A stretch of 64,000 nucleotides of DNA from NCBI GenBank assembly GCA_963920525.1, contig OY986438.1, forward strand, positions 72,548,346 to 72,612,345. Direction: 5' to 3'. The DNA comes from Dichetophora obliterata. Lineage: Eukaryota > Arthropoda > Insecta > Diptera > Sciomyzidae. Every line of letters starts with the position of its first letter. Position 1 is the stretch's first letter. Shown in pieces: positions 33,535 to 45,609 of this stretch. The notes beneath the pieces were generated by a model. That model saw only the letters and a list, made by a program, of their open reading frames with translations, had not been told where the DNA came from and ran no database searches. The position numbers and the translations under genes are program-made.

Positions 33535-33760
33535 ATTCGATAGTCTACTGGTAGCGCGCTTGACTGTCGCTCAGGGGTCCCGGGTTCGAATCCTGGCCGG
33601 GCATTTTCATAACAAGAGAAAGGAATGTTTCCACATTAATTCTTAGAACAGGGGAGAGGACTGTTTCCAATTCGCTTTTTAAGACAGCGGAGAGGATTGT
33701 TCCCACATTAATTTTTAACACAGCGGAGAGGAATATTTATCGTTAATGACATGCTATATA
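33535..33760 (+). repeat. tRNA-like SINE head followed by short tandem repeats
   Basis: GATAGTCTACTGGTAGCGCG (A box) and CCCGGGTTCGAATCCTGG (perfect B box) are spaced as in tRNA. The 5' flank does not pair with the 3' end, so this is not a functional tRNA gene. Three degenerate ~45-bp units with AGCGGAGAGGA(A/T)TGTT-type cores follow. Confidence 0.65.
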
Positions 33761-34381
33761 AAAAAAGATATGGACTGTCCAACGGAAAGGAATGCTTCCT
33801 ACATTCCATGGAATGTTTCCTGTTTATATCCGGAAATGTTTAAATTTCCTGGAGGGAATAAAAAAAAATTTTTAAATTCAAAGTGCAATGAAATGTTGTT
33901 GAAATATTTTCTGAAACAACTCTTAATACAAATGAGGAGTGTCTGTTCAAAAGTTCCTATTTAACATTTTGGGAAAAAGCTGTTTTTACTATGGCTTACC
34001 ACTTAAAATAATTAATCCTATATTTTGCTATAAAAAAAATTAAGAAAATCGTAAATTTTCCCAGTATTTTGTGCATAAAAGTTATTGTTTCTTTGAGCCC
34101 GGCATAGGGCACTTACGTGTTTAGTGAATTAATTAGTTCTGTGAAAACTTCTTATGTATATTATTTTATCCTATTCATTTTATAAAATGCTTAAAAACCT
34201 TATCAAAAATGCCTATTTCTTCAGTGACTGCACAAAAGGACATATTTTAAATTTGAAATTTTTATAACTTTAAAACCATTAACATTTTTTTATCCATGCT
34301 TACATCATATATAAGCTGTTGGTATCAGAATTGTAAGCACAACAAAAACTAGACTTTTTTCATTTTTCTTCAACTCATCAA
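33761..34381 (+). other. No gene recognised
   Basis: AT-rich; the short frames lack features. Confidence 0.5.
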
Positions 34382-34640
34382 GACAGAAAGTTTTTTCAAT
34401 TGAATTAGTTTTTCTGTTCGGTCGTCACCTCTCTGCAGACAATGGCAAACCTCAGAGAGTAAAAATTGCAATGTAAAGCTTCTTGAGAACATAAACCGTT
34501 CGGAGTCGGCATAAATAACGTAGGTCCAGTTCTCGGTCATTTGTGATCAAACATTTAATAACACGCGCCACACAATTGATCAATAGAAGCTAGGTCAAAG
34601 TCCTTCCAAGGGCTGAAATGGTCAGTTTATTTTTTTATTT
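34382..34640 (+). repeat. SINE family A, copy lacking the tRNA head
   Basis: It starts at CAAGACAGAAAGTTTTTTCA and runs collinear with 54115-54360 to the GTCAGTTTATTTTT tail. The 5' truncation is typical of LINE-driven retrotransposition. Confidence 0.8.
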
Positions 34641-36035
34641 TAACAAGCGCACTAACGAAATGAAGCAATGGCGATTTTAAGTTTGACAGATGTATGTGAA
34701 AAAAACGAAACATTACACATAGGTCGCTCACTTCAACTCGTCGGAAATTTCCGATTTCTGAAATTTCAGCATTGAAGTGAATACCCCTATTGTTTATATA
34801 AGTTGAAATGCGAGAGGCGATATTGTGGTATTTCTAAATTCGGTTGCGATGTCTTAAGCCTTAATAACAGCATCCTGTAGCTCTTCTTCTGCTACATACG
34901 CTTGTGCTCCTTGTAGTATACTATTCATGACAGCCGCACTATCGTAACCCTGCTCGAACATAAAATCGCAATCTATACCGAAGTCCTTATATTAGTTATG
35001 ATCTGAAAGCATAGGTCTCAATTCAGTTCAAAATTAAAGTAGTTTGCAATTTTTTACACTATTGTGTTGTTGTTGTATTATTATACTTTCTAGACCCTAA
35101 GACTCCTAAAACCCCTTGCCTACGGGCCTGATTGAAGTTTACTATAATAATAAATGAGATAATTTTTTATTTTTTTTTTTTGTACAAAATACTGCATACT
35201 TTATATTTCCGTACACACTCAAAATAGTATGCACCTACGATGCACATTTTTATATACCGACAAAACAAAGTATTTTCGTTTTTTTAAAGGTTTAGTATCA
35301 TAAAAAAAGAAATATTTCGTTTTCTTTTCCTTCATTCCACACACACACAGAATTCGTTCGAAAGTTCAATTTTTGGCTTCAGTACCTATAAAAGTTTAAT
35401 AGTAATTACAATAGAGATATTAAAATCGAAAATGATAGTATCGAATGCATAAAATAAACCAAAATGCTTTTCGTTAACACGATAAATCAAATTATAGGCG
35501 AATTATTAATTTTTGTTTTGTACAATGCGTTGTAAATATTTTTATTAAACCAAACTTATATGTTTGAATTAAATGACTGATGCAAGAAATTATTACCAAA
35601 ATTTTCGGCTAATTTCGAAATTAGCCGAAACTGACAAAAAGGGCTGAAACTGGCCGTAACCGAAACCAAATATTCGGTCGGACACAACTATTCAACATAG
35701 CTATTTTGATAAAATTTTTTCTTTGCATTGTTTACGAATAGTCTAATTAGCATGATACCAAAATATTTTGGAAAAAATCAGAAGTTTTTTGTGCAGACGT
35801 CTTAAAAACCGATTAATGTTAAAACGCTTGAATAATATCGTAAAAAAAATTGATAATTTTAAAAAGTCAATACGGACAAACGAGGAAAAGATGGCATTCT
35901 GGTTTTTTTAATCTTCTTATTGGAAACATTATTGGAAAACATTTCCGCATGCTCGAAAACTATTTTAAGTTTTAATTTTTATCATGCTGATAAAAGAGAA
36001 TTATTCTGAGAGAATTACTCGTTTTGGTTGGCTTA
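34641..36035 (+). other. No gene recognised; contains a perfect 26-bp palindrome
   Basis: Mostly AT-rich DNA. Positions 35604-35629 form a perfect palindrome with half-site TTCGGCTAATTTC, inside a CCGAAA-rich patch (35590-35700). The last three bases, TTA at 36033-36035, are the target duplication of the next element. Confidence 0.5.
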
Positions 36036-39000
36036 CACAGTGACACAAAATGAAGGTCATTGTCTCGGGCGTGAACCAAACCAAACTGAAACGATAGTAT
36101 TTGACATCAATAACAAAAGTCCAAATCCCTTTTTGCTCCACTACGTCACAATTTTTTTTTAACAGTGGTTTCAAATTTTAAATTTTCGGTCAAAAATGAA
36201 ATTAAAAAATAGTAAAAATTATATGTAAAACTTAATTCAGGGTGCTTCTTGTCTTCAGAAGCCTAAACTAAAATTTCACGGGGAATATTTTTTGGAACAC
36301 TTTAACCCTCTAGCTCCTACCAATATGGGCCATTTTGACCCTTTTTTTGGAAAAGGTCCTAAAATTCAACTTTGGAGGGAGGTCAAGGGTTAAAACCTTC
36401 CATAAAAATATTTTCAAGAAAATTTCATATGGGGTCACCCAAGACTTGTAACCTCTACGAGTTATAGGTTTCACATAAAAAACGAAATGAAAAAATCAAT
36501 TTTTTTTATGTTTTGTTATTTTTAATGTTATTTTTATATAGTGTCCATATCGTTTTCACTGTCATGGCATGAAATATTTTGGAACACTTTAACCCTCTAG
36601 CTCCTACCAATATGCATAGTGCAGTATTGGGAAGGTTAATATCTTCGTATATTAATAAATTTGATTTATTATAACGGTACGGCGTAATGGTATTAAGCTA
36701 TAATAATATATGTAATACTTTATAAGTTATTTTCCTTAATGCGAGAAATCGAATATTGTAAAATATTAACATAGAACTTTGAAAAATCCGATCGGGATGC
36801 TAAGCTAAGCAACATTAAAAATTAACTAGTTTATCCTTTCACTAGTATTAAGTACCTCTAAAAGATGTTATTATTTGAATAAAGGAACATTTAAAATTAA
36901 AAAAAAAATAAGTTATTTTCCAAAATTTTGTTATTTATATTAAGGTGGCTTAGCTTAGAAATTCAAATAAGTAAGAATTGAGTACTTTGATTAAAACAGT
37001 GAAAGTGTAAGTGTCGTGGTCTTTTTTTCGAAAAATTTATATTTTCAATGGAGTTCTGCGGAAACTTAAAGAAATTTTGTTATATCTGCGGTCAGTTCAC
37101 ACCATCAGGACGCGGTCGAGGTCGTTCCAGTCAGGAACTGATAATAGCATATGAAAAATACTTTGATCAAACATTTATTCCTGATGTCCCATGGGTGCCA
37201 CAAACAGTTTGCAAGAGATGCTACAATTACTTGTTGGAATGGTAACATCACAAACGTGGATCGATGCCATTCGGTGTTCCTATGGTTTGGATTGACCCAA
37301 TTGAACATGATCCCTTGAACTGTTATGCGTGCGTGAATTCTGTGTGGGGATTACAGAAAAAAAATATGTCAAGTTTGAATATCAAAGTGTTCCCAGCGCT
37401 CAAGTTCCATTGCCGCATTCTGAAGAGATTCCTCCAAGACGCCCTAGCCCAAATGAATTTTTAAATAATGAAGCCCTGTCCATTGTAAGTGAAATGGAAG
37501 TAGATTCTGTTTATAATCCTGTCCCATCAGAAGTTAGTGCACCTGTTTTGATTACACAGGCAAAATTGGATTTATTAGTAGCCAAACTCCAATTAACACA
37601 ACGAAAATCGGAGGAACTTGCTTCATTTTTAAATGCGCATAATTTGTTGGCATCAAATACTAAAGTTAGCGCATATCGCAAGCGTCAAGCGGACCTACAA
37701 AAGATGTTTTCAGTTAATGGTGCAAAAACATACTCGTATTGTGATGATGTAAATGCTTTAATGGCTTTAATGAACATTGAACACAAGCCAGAAGAGTGGA
37801 GATTATTTATCGACAGTTCCTCAACAAGTCTAAAGGCCGTTTCTTCATATATCGAATTTACTGCCTTCCATTCCAATAGCCTATTCCACCGAAACTAAAG
37901 AAACATATGACATTTTAAAAACTATTTTGAAGTCAATTGCATAAATGGAAAATTTGCTGCGATTTAAAAGTAGTCACTCTGCTTTGTGGTATGCAAAGCG
38001 GATATACAAAAAATATGTGTTTCTTGTGCGACTGGGATACTAGGTTCAAAGGAAACCAGTATAATACTAAAAATTGGTGTATGAGAAGTGAAAGCAGTAT
38101 TGGAAATCAAAATGTTGTTCGTGAGGCACTTGTCCCGAGGGAAAAAATTTTGCTACCACCATTGCACGTCAAGCTTGGCATCGTTAAAAGCTTTATCAAA
38201 ACGATAGCTAAAAGCGAAGAAATTATGGCATTTCTTAAGGAAACATTTCCTCGTCTGAGTCCAGCTAAGCTTAATAATGGTAAATATGCGTTAATCCAAA
38301 GTTAAACATTCTTTTTCTAATTCTTTTTCACATCTTCAGGTGTACTTAACGGTCCAGATATAAGAAAGCTAATGAAGTCCGAGTCGTTTGATGCAGAGCT
38401 AGTTGATGCAGAGCTAGACAAGCTGATTGGATGGAATGCGATAAAAGGGGTTATAAGTGGTCTTCTTGGCAAAACACGCTCTCATACCTATAAAAAGGAT
38501 GTAACTCAGATGCTAAATGCGTTCGAGAAACTTGGTGTCAATATGTCGTTAAAAATTCATTTTTTACACTTCCATCTGGACTATTTTGAAAGGCAACTCG
38601 GTACGGAATCGGATGAGCAAAAGGAACGATTTCATCAGGTATCCTTGCCATTTGAAATGCGGTAATTTAAAATTAAACTTTACTTACAATAAACTCTTTT
38701 ATACCAGATAAGTATATTTTCATTTTTACAGATATAGAGGAAAGAAAACACCAGATGCAATACTGGCTGAAATTTGTTGGTGGTCCAAAACAACCTATAA
38801 AGAAAGTGACAAAAGCGGGATTGAAGATGAATTTCAAGAAATTGATATAGATCTCTCTGAAGTATCTAATATTTCATGCCATGACAGTGAAAACGAAATG
38901 GACACTATATAAAAATAACATTAAAAATAACAAAACATAAAAAAAATTGGTTTTTTCATTTCGTTTTTTATGTGAAACCTATAACTCGTAGAGGTTACAA

Positions 39001-39401
39001 GTCTTGGGTGACCCCATATGAAATTTTCTTGAAAATATTTTTGTGGAAGGTTTTAACCCTTGACCTCCCTCCAAAGTTGAATTTTAGGACCTTTTCCAAA
39101 AAAAGGGTCAAAATGGCCCATATTGGTAGGAGCTAGAGGGTTAAAGTGTTCCAAAAAAATATTCCCCGTGAAATTTTAGTTTAGGCTTCTGAAGACAAGA
39201 AGCACCCTGAATTAAGTTTTACATATAATTTTTACTATTTTTTAATTTCATTTTTGACCGAAAATTTAAAATTTGAAACCACTGTTAAAAAAAAATTGTG
39301 ACGTAGTAGAGCAAAAACGGATTTGGACTTTTGTTATTGATGTCAAATACTATCGTTTGAGTTTGGTTTGGTTCACGCCCGAAAATATGTGTTGCACTGT
39401 G
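36036..39401. mobile_element. DNA transposon with ~0.5-kb inverted repeats beginning CACAGTG (Chapaev-like)
   Basis: The left end is CACAGTGACACAAAATGAAG and the right end in inverse is CACAGTGCAACACATATTTT. The arms are near identical over 36036-36575 and 38866-39401. TTA flanks both ends (36033-36035, 39402-39404), a 3-bp duplication. The right arm includes the last ~20 codons and stop of the transposase, so the left arm carries a copy of that coding end. The motif TTAACCCTCTAGCTCCTACC occurs twice in the left end region. The CMC/Chapaev assignment rests on the ends, the 3-bp duplication and recalled protein resemblance. Confidence 0.85.
37048..38912 (+). pseudogene. Transposase relic of the Chapaev-like element, with two introns
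   Basis: The N-terminus is a Cys-rich domain (FCYICGQF then CKRCYNYLLEW), followed by MPFGVPMVWIDPIEHDPLNC. Then come EWRLFIDSSSTSLKAV, HKWKICCDLKVVTLLCGMQS, GYTKNMCFLCDWDTRF, LLPPLHVKLGIVKSFIK and, after introns, the DEQKERFHQ block. Introns 38280-38339 (60 bp) and 38662-38731 (70 bp) have clean GT-AG borders and restore frame. Damage: TAA at 37243 and frameshifts near 37330, 37865 and 37938. Stop at 38910. I recall this protein as a widespread insect transposon family. With only one stop and about three shifts the copy is fairly young. Confidence 0.8.
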
Positions 39402-39404
39402 TTA

Positions 39405-40499
39405 TCGATTGTTGAATCCAGCGAGTAGCTTCGGAGTGAATCGGCAGAAAAGTTTGCGGATACGGAGTGAAAAAGGGCTATTGTTGAAAACGCAGTTCAT
39501 CCGCACTTCACACAAATTTTCTCACTTTTCATCCGCGACAAATTGGTGCGCTTTTATATATACCAACCATGTTGAAAATCAGGTAATCAACCTTTTTTAA
39601 CACCTAAATAAAACGTCGAAAAGGTTTGAATTTTTCTATTAGGAGTATTCCCAATAACGGGCAAACAGTCTTGCATCGTGGGATTTGCAAAATATCGCAA
39701 ATATTTTTAACACAACAACCTTCCAAATCAAAAAAAAAAAAAAAACGCAATCGAGTCCATTTCCTTAACAAAGTATAAAAATTTATTAGCAGCGTATCTA
39801 GCCAAGGTAGAAACATAATCGCCGGTCCAAAGAAGCAACAAATAGCATTGGAATCTGCACCAGGAGCAGCAGAGATAAGGCTGAAATTTCTTGGTGTGGA
39901 TTAAGATAACTCAGGAACAACGTAAACACCATAATATATGCAAAAAATATCAACACCAACAAAAAGGAGCTGGTGCGATGCGTCCTGACGGCTGCAACGC
40001 TGTGCTGCGGCGGTGAAAGGAACACTCGCCAAGAGCTCCATATTGCCAGCACTCGTTACTTAATTTTGTTCTGACAGCTGAACAGCTGTTTTTCGGAGTT
40101 CGTAGTGCGGATCGGTACATAATATTATCAAATGTTATACTTACTTGACTCTCTCAAAAGACCGTTATCAATATCTCTAACATTGCATTTTTTCTGCCTA
40201 AGAATCGTTCATTTAGTATAGTACAAATTATTTAAAGTTAATTTTTTTCAGCAAAACCAACAAATTATTATGATAGCTGTATACTACGAGTTTAATGCGT
40301 TTTTAGTATGCAAAATTCCTCTTGGAAAAGTTTTGGATGAATTTGAGAAAGGTTTAATTTTAATTTTCAGAGCGAGAGCAGCGAACAATATTAAAAGAAG
40401 CGAGCAATAGTAATGAGGGCTGCACCCAACTTGCAGCTTGTGCTCCAACGAAAGTGTGCAAAACAACGATTTCGAATGTGTTCAAGCGCTGTTAATTGT
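39405..40499. other. No gene confirmed; one hydrophobic frame on the minus strand
   Basis: The minus frame 40052-39798 encodes a strongly hydrophobic segment (FLLVLIFFAYIMVFTLFLSY, then LSLLLLVQIPMLFVA) but has no ATG at its start. The only ATG (40039) opens a different, short frame. GC is a little higher here. It may be a decayed membrane-protein exon or chance. Confidence 0.2.
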
Positions 40500-40715
40500 T
40501 CAGGTAAAAATTTAAGCTTATGCCACGCCTCCTCAAGCGTCATAATAATGCACGGTTAGAGTTTTGTCGGAATAATATGGACAGAGACTGGACAAATGTA
40601 AGCTTTTTTAATATGCTGTGTTTTATATTCGAAAATGATTGTTAATTTTAACAGGTATTTTTTTTCTGATGAAAAGAAGTGGTGTTAATCACTTGTCTCG
40701 GCAAAAGTAGAAAAA
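40500..40715 (+). pseudogene. Tc1-like transposase fragment
   Basis: PRLLKRHNNARLEFCRNNMD followed by RDWTN precedes a ~60-nt intron-like gap (GTAAGC...TTTTAACAG). FFSDEKKW follows with a one-base shift. RL...H...R..FA..H...W..V.FSDE is the Tc1 block carrying the first catalytic Asp. The rest is lost. Confidence 0.65.
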
Positions 40716-40989
40716 TGTTTTCATACCCACAACAGCAGATATTAGTAAAAATCTGGCGTGGCTATAGTTTTAAGTTATAGTGGGACATTATTTTTTCTAT
40801 TGCACAAAATTTTTTCCAATTTCATAGTTTCTCAGTCTTTGTTTTAAAGCTTGTGGTGTAAAGTATTTTGAGTTTTTTTCAGATTTTTCGGAAGAGTTTT
40901 AGTGGTGGCATTAATTGGATTCTCCCTAAAAATCAGGTTTATCGGAGATTTTTCGGATTCCAAGCATAAATTGATCAATAACAGACATT

Positions 40990-41995
40990 TTCTTAGTCGA
41001 GGAGTCATTCGGGTGTCATATATTTAATTTTCTCGTGAAATTTTCGTAAATTTTTAAAAAAACGCTTTATAACTTTTAAAAATTCCATCAAAATGAAAAA
41101 AACGTTATAATGCAGTTAGAAATATGGTAAAATTCTAAGCAAATTAAAAAGTTATTGATTTTACTCTTGCCGTTCCTGCCTTTCAGTTGGAGGAAGGCAT
41201 GCAAAGTGTAAGCCTGCTGTAATAACACTGTACAACAGGAAAAACTCAGTGCGGTTTAACGGCTTTATATAGTGTTTTGGAAGGTACTAAAACCAAATTT
41301 GAAGCCAGTTTCTTCGAGTCACTTAAGGTTTTCGTACTCCATCGGGAGGCGGAAGGACAAACTCTAACGCCCTACTGGTAATTAAATCAATATTTCCTCT
41401 TTCCCGAGAGGGTTAATATGTATGGCTGACTCCATTATTTTTCCAAGATGACCATTTTTCCTTTGGGACCTATGCATCCCCTTCGACCCCTTCTTAGGGG
41501 CTCCCATACGATTGTTAGGATTTTCTTATATTTAGTTAATTTTTGTCATTATTTTAAATAAAAGGTTTGTTTTTATTTTTGTTTAACTTTATCGAGAATA
41601 TAGTCAGTTTTTTCGGGTCACCTTAGGTTTTTGTATTACATCAGGAGGTGGCTGCCTAACGCCCTACTGTTAATTTAATCTGTTTCATATATTTTGCAAT
41701 TTCTTAATCGATACACCAACCAACGACTTAACGATTAAAACAAATGTTACAAAGCTTTAACGCAAATAACTTTAAAACTTTTTTTAATTACTTAGAATTT
41801 TTAACTGCAAAATTCCGTTTTTTATTTTGATGGAATTTTTAAGAGTTATGAAGCGTTTTTTAGAAAATGTAATCAAATTTCACCAAAACATGAAATATAT
41901 GACACCCGAATGACCAAAAAACTTGCCAAAACTTCTGATTCATGTACATTAAAATAAAGTTTGGACATTTGTCTTTCGAAATGAAGACTCAAAGA
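40990..41995 (+). mobile_element. Inverted-repeat element of unknown class, copy 2
   Basis: Arms about 41000-41165 and 41780-41920 are inverse, both containing CTTTTAAAAATTCCATCAAA-type sequence. The sequence at 41880-41995 matches 18720-18840. The interior has a ~75-bp direct repeat (41311 and 41604; GTTTTCGTACTCCATCGGGA, and the common AACGCCCTACTG). There is no intact ORF. Confidence 0.5.
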
Positions 41996-42545
41996 CTTAG
42001 AAAATGTCTTTTATTGATTAACTTATGCTTGGTATTCGAAAAATCTTCTTCCAAAAAATCTGAAAAAAATCTCAAAAATACTTTACCCCATAAGCTTTCC
42101 AACAAAGCTTGTGAAAATAACTTTTTTTGTACACACTTGTGTACATTAAGTAGATTATTTTCATTTAAATATTTATTCAAAGTCTATTGTTAAACTTCAA
42201 TTCCATTTTTGAAGAACTGGTACCAAAGTAAAATATATAAAAAAAGAAATTAAAAAATCGATAAAGAAATGGCTAAAATATTCGCATTGGGAAACACACT
42301 TTACACACTAATGTCACATTAAAGTGGATTCGTCTCTTAAGTCTTTTTGCCATTTTTTCAACTTTGAACGCTCGTATCTGCTTAACGGTAGCACTTACTA
42401 AAAATCTTATAATTTTTGGCTTACCTACAGCTCAAATTCCTTTTTAAGTATAAAGCAAGTTTTACTGTAGCGTTTGAAGATTTTCTGGAGTAAGAAATAA
42501 TTACAGAAATAAATATATGAAGGTTATTTTAGCTGCATGAGGAGT
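41996..42545 (+). other. No gene recognised
   Basis: The 83-codon frame at 41942 is mostly low complexity. No family is seen. Confidence 0.45.
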
Positions 42546-42599
42546 TTCGATGCTTGTTGTCTATGGTTTGACAGTTGAGAATGTCATGTCATTTCTGTT

Positions 42600-42825
42600 C
42601 AGTATGGTTTGGCAATTCATCATGAATCGATTAACGCCAGAACAACGCTTTCAAATCGTGGAAATTCACTTTGAAAAAATAAATCTATTCGCGAAGTTCA
42701 TGAGCATTTTTACCGAAGAATTGTGTTTTGTGATGAAGCTCATTTCTGGTTAAATGGCTTCGTCATTAAGCAAAATTGCCGTATATGGTGCGAAGACAAT
42801 CCTCAAGACATTAAATAGTCATAAT
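42600..42825 (+). pseudogene. mariner-like transposase, internally deleted
   Basis: MNRLTPEQRFQIVEIHFE is the N-terminal helix-turn-helix start of an insect mariner-type family. After a large deletion near 42700, the frame continues with FCDEAHFWLNGFVIKQNCRI and WCEDNPQ, the block containing the first catalytic Asp. The ends are not identified. Confidence 0.7.
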
Positions 42826-43099
42826 TTTATCCATTAAAATTGACTTTTTGGATAAGAGATCGCTTGGTACAGTGAATATAATTAACATTAAAATATTTTG
42901 ACAATCTACCGTCCCAACTACAACATCATAAATTAACAGTAGTGATAATAAAGTTATTCTTTTATGTAAAGGCTTCAAGTATAATAGGCCACATCTAGTA
43001 AGGAATTGGCAATTCAAAATTTATAAAGCGGAAAGCTTTTAAAGCTGTAAAAAGAGACATATGGATGCGTAAAGTTAAGACTTTTATGACGAATAAAAG

Positions 43100-44640
43100 A
43101 CAACATTAGATAGGCTTTAGGAATAATTAGTTTAAATGATTAATAAATGTAAATTTTGAGTCAAAAATTACATCAAGGCCTTTAACAATATTAACACGTT
43201 TAAGTGGCAGAGCATTTAGAGGATAAGACGTTAAAATAGGACAAACAGCTTTAGAATATGAGTTCACAGCACACTTATCAATATTTAAAAGCAAACCATT
43301 CATAACACACCAATCATAGACATTATTTAAGTCAGACTGCAAATTTGACATATCTGAAAAGTTATGGAAAAGTTATCCACTTTAAGATAAATTTTTTAGT
43401 CATCTGCGAAAAAGAGACATTTAGATTGTTTAACAGAAGACAACATATCATTTATGAACAGTAAAAATAACAATGGACCAAGAATACTACCTTGTGGAAC
43501 CCCAGATATTGCAATAAATGAATTAGAACTAGAAGTATCAATTTTTACGTAGTTTATTCTATTCGATAGATACGAGCTAAACCATTTAGGCATAGCAGAA
43601 TGAAAACCAAAATTTGCTAATTTCTTCATTAAAATGAAATGAGACAATTTGTCAAAAGCTTTAGAGAAATAAGTGTAGACAACATATATCTGAAATTCCT
43701 CTTTAAATGACGAAATACAGTACTCAGTAAACAAAGCTAAGTTAGTTACAGTAGATCGTTCTCTTATAAACCCATTCTGATTTGGTGAAATATAGCTTTT
43801 AACGGCAAAGAATATTTTTTCTTTAACAATCTTTTCAAAAATTTTACTCACCGATTTAATGATTAGCTTTGTAATCGGTGAATAACAAGCAATATGGTTC
43901 TTATTACCATATTTAAAAACCGGAGTAAGAAAGATATCTTCGAGTCATCAATGAAAACACCAGATAGCATAAATTTATTATATATACGTTTTAGAGGATT
44001 TGCCAAAGATAGAACACAATTTTTAACAAAATAACGGACAGACCATCACAATCACATTTTGTACTCATTTTTAATGTTATAATTGCATCAATAACATCAC
44101 TTTCCGAGATGACAAGTGTACCGAAACTAATACCATGAGAGGTATTATTGATTTCATATTGCAAATTCTATCCTAATTCAAATTTAGATTAAAAAAACAT
44201 TGCAAAAAGATTTGCAGTTTCCAAAGCATTATTAGAAACTTTATCATTAAAAAACATCGAAGATGGAAAATTTGAAAAAAAAACTTTCCTAGAATTACGT
44301 ATCGCCAAAACTCTTTAGGATTAATTTTAATGAAAGACTCAAACTTACGAACACATTGTTTGAAAATTGAAAAAATTTAACTCCCTCATATGATGCTGAT
44401 ACTTTATAAAAAAAAACTTATTTTAGTTAATATATACAACCTATAAAATTTGTTTCTCAAATTTTTTAACTTTTTTAACCCAAGTGAATACCATGGGATC
44501 TTATAATTCATTTTATGAATACGCGGTATATAAAGATTATATATATTAGAAACTTTAGATTTGAATCCATTAAAACATTTAGACAAATCCAACTCATTAA
44601 ATTCACTACTCCAGTCAACATGAATGATCTAATTATTTAT
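43100..44640 (-). pseudogene. Non-LTR retrotransposon RT (I/Jockey group), minus, with Asp-to-Tyr in motif A
   Basis: In minus order there is a pre-RT block (NYKIPWYSLGLKKLKNLRNK), then decayed coding. RT motifs follow: MSKIFEKIVKEKIFFAVKSY, GFIRERSTVTNLALF, VYTYFSKAFDKLSHF, GVPQGSILGPLLF, FFADD, then after a shift NIDKCAVNSYS and DSKFTFINHLN. Motif A normally reads YTDFSKAFD. Here codon 43669-43671 is TAT, so the first catalytic Asp is Tyr, a single G-to-T change. Multiple stops and shifts make it a relic. Confidence 0.85.
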
Positions 44641-44765
44641 CATATTAAGATCACTAATAACTAAATTGACAACTATTTCTCTGATCACATGCTAAGAACT
44701 TGTAAAAGTCAATATTAATACAAAGCGGAATATGATGCAGCTCAGATGTAGAAATTGAAAATCCA

Positions 44766-45180
44766 CACTCAAAAAATTTATTTGTAAAATTTCTACGAAT
44801 GATATTAGTACACAAAATATTCGTACAATATACAAAATATTTTTATTTTGATATCTTTACGAATTCATTCGTAAAATTTTTCTAATACCTGATGTATAGC
44901 ATCTACGAATATATTTGTTTTATATACTAATGATATTCGTAAACAAAAACAATTCAATTCGTATTAGTGCATTGTACGAATGATTGTGTACATACAAATA
45001 ATAATATTCGTAAATTTCTCGTATGAATAACTTCGTAATTTTTTTTATTACATTCGTAGTATTTACTAATGCTTTCGTACTATTAACGAATGAAAAATAA
45101 TATTAGTAGAAACAATTCATTCCTAGGCTGACCGTACGAATTATTAGTAGAATGTACGAATTATTAGTAGAGTTTAAAAA
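44766..45180. repeat. ATTCGTA/TACGAAT-rich repeat element
   Basis: About thirteen ACGAAT or ATTCGT motifs in both orientations occur in ~390 bp. The start, CACTCAAAAAATTTATTTGT, resembles the CACCCAAAAAA end of the element at 54431-54781, and both share an AGGCTGA...TAGAATGTAC-type phrase. It is probably a non-autonomous element of internal palindromic make-up. The right end is uncertain. Confidence 0.45.
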
Positions 45181-45244
45181 ATTTGAAACCGAAATCGTTC
45201 AGCCTTGTTTGTCGCACATCTACAGAACATAAGGAACTTTATGA

Positions 45245-45320
45245 TTGTAAAGTGACTGTAGCCTACTGGTAGAGTGCGTGGCCCGTCAGCTAAAGATCCG
45301 AGGTTCAAGACATGGTTAAA
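45245..45320 (+). repeat. tRNA-like SINE head (diverged family A)
   Basis: TGTAGCCTACTGGTAGAGTG then CGTGGCCCGTCAGCTAAAGA and a GAGGTTCAAGAC B box align with the head of the SINE at 54032. The body does not follow. Confidence 0.55.
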
Positions 45321-45609
45321 AGACTTTATCATAAAGAGAATCTGATAAACCCATCTTAAAACTCACACTCTTAAGGTTTTCAAACTGAACATTTTTTTTA
45401 GAAAATAGTAACACGCCAAATTATGCTTTTGCACTCTTGAGTAATTTTCTACATAATCAATTATATTTTCAGGCTTAACAGAAGGCATAAACGCCAATAC
45501 ATTGAGCAATTTTTTACGGTCAAACACTTTCAATTCATGGTTTGAACTTTGACCAACAAGAGATATCTGCTTATTTGCATTTTTCATTGCGACACGATTC
45601 AAGTCATTG

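Noticed and set aside
33535..33605. Functional tRNA gene
   Set aside because: A and B boxes are present, but the 5' and 3' ends cannot form an acceptor stem; it is a SINE head.
39798..40052. Small membrane protein gene on the minus strand
   Set aside because: No ATG opens the hydrophobic frame and no splice site supports an upstream exon; kept only as a weak note.
45363..45602. 79-codon minus-strand frame (DRKKLLNVLAFMPSVKPENI)
   Set aside because: It looks protein-like and might be a transposon fragment, but I could not match it to a family or find flanking structure.
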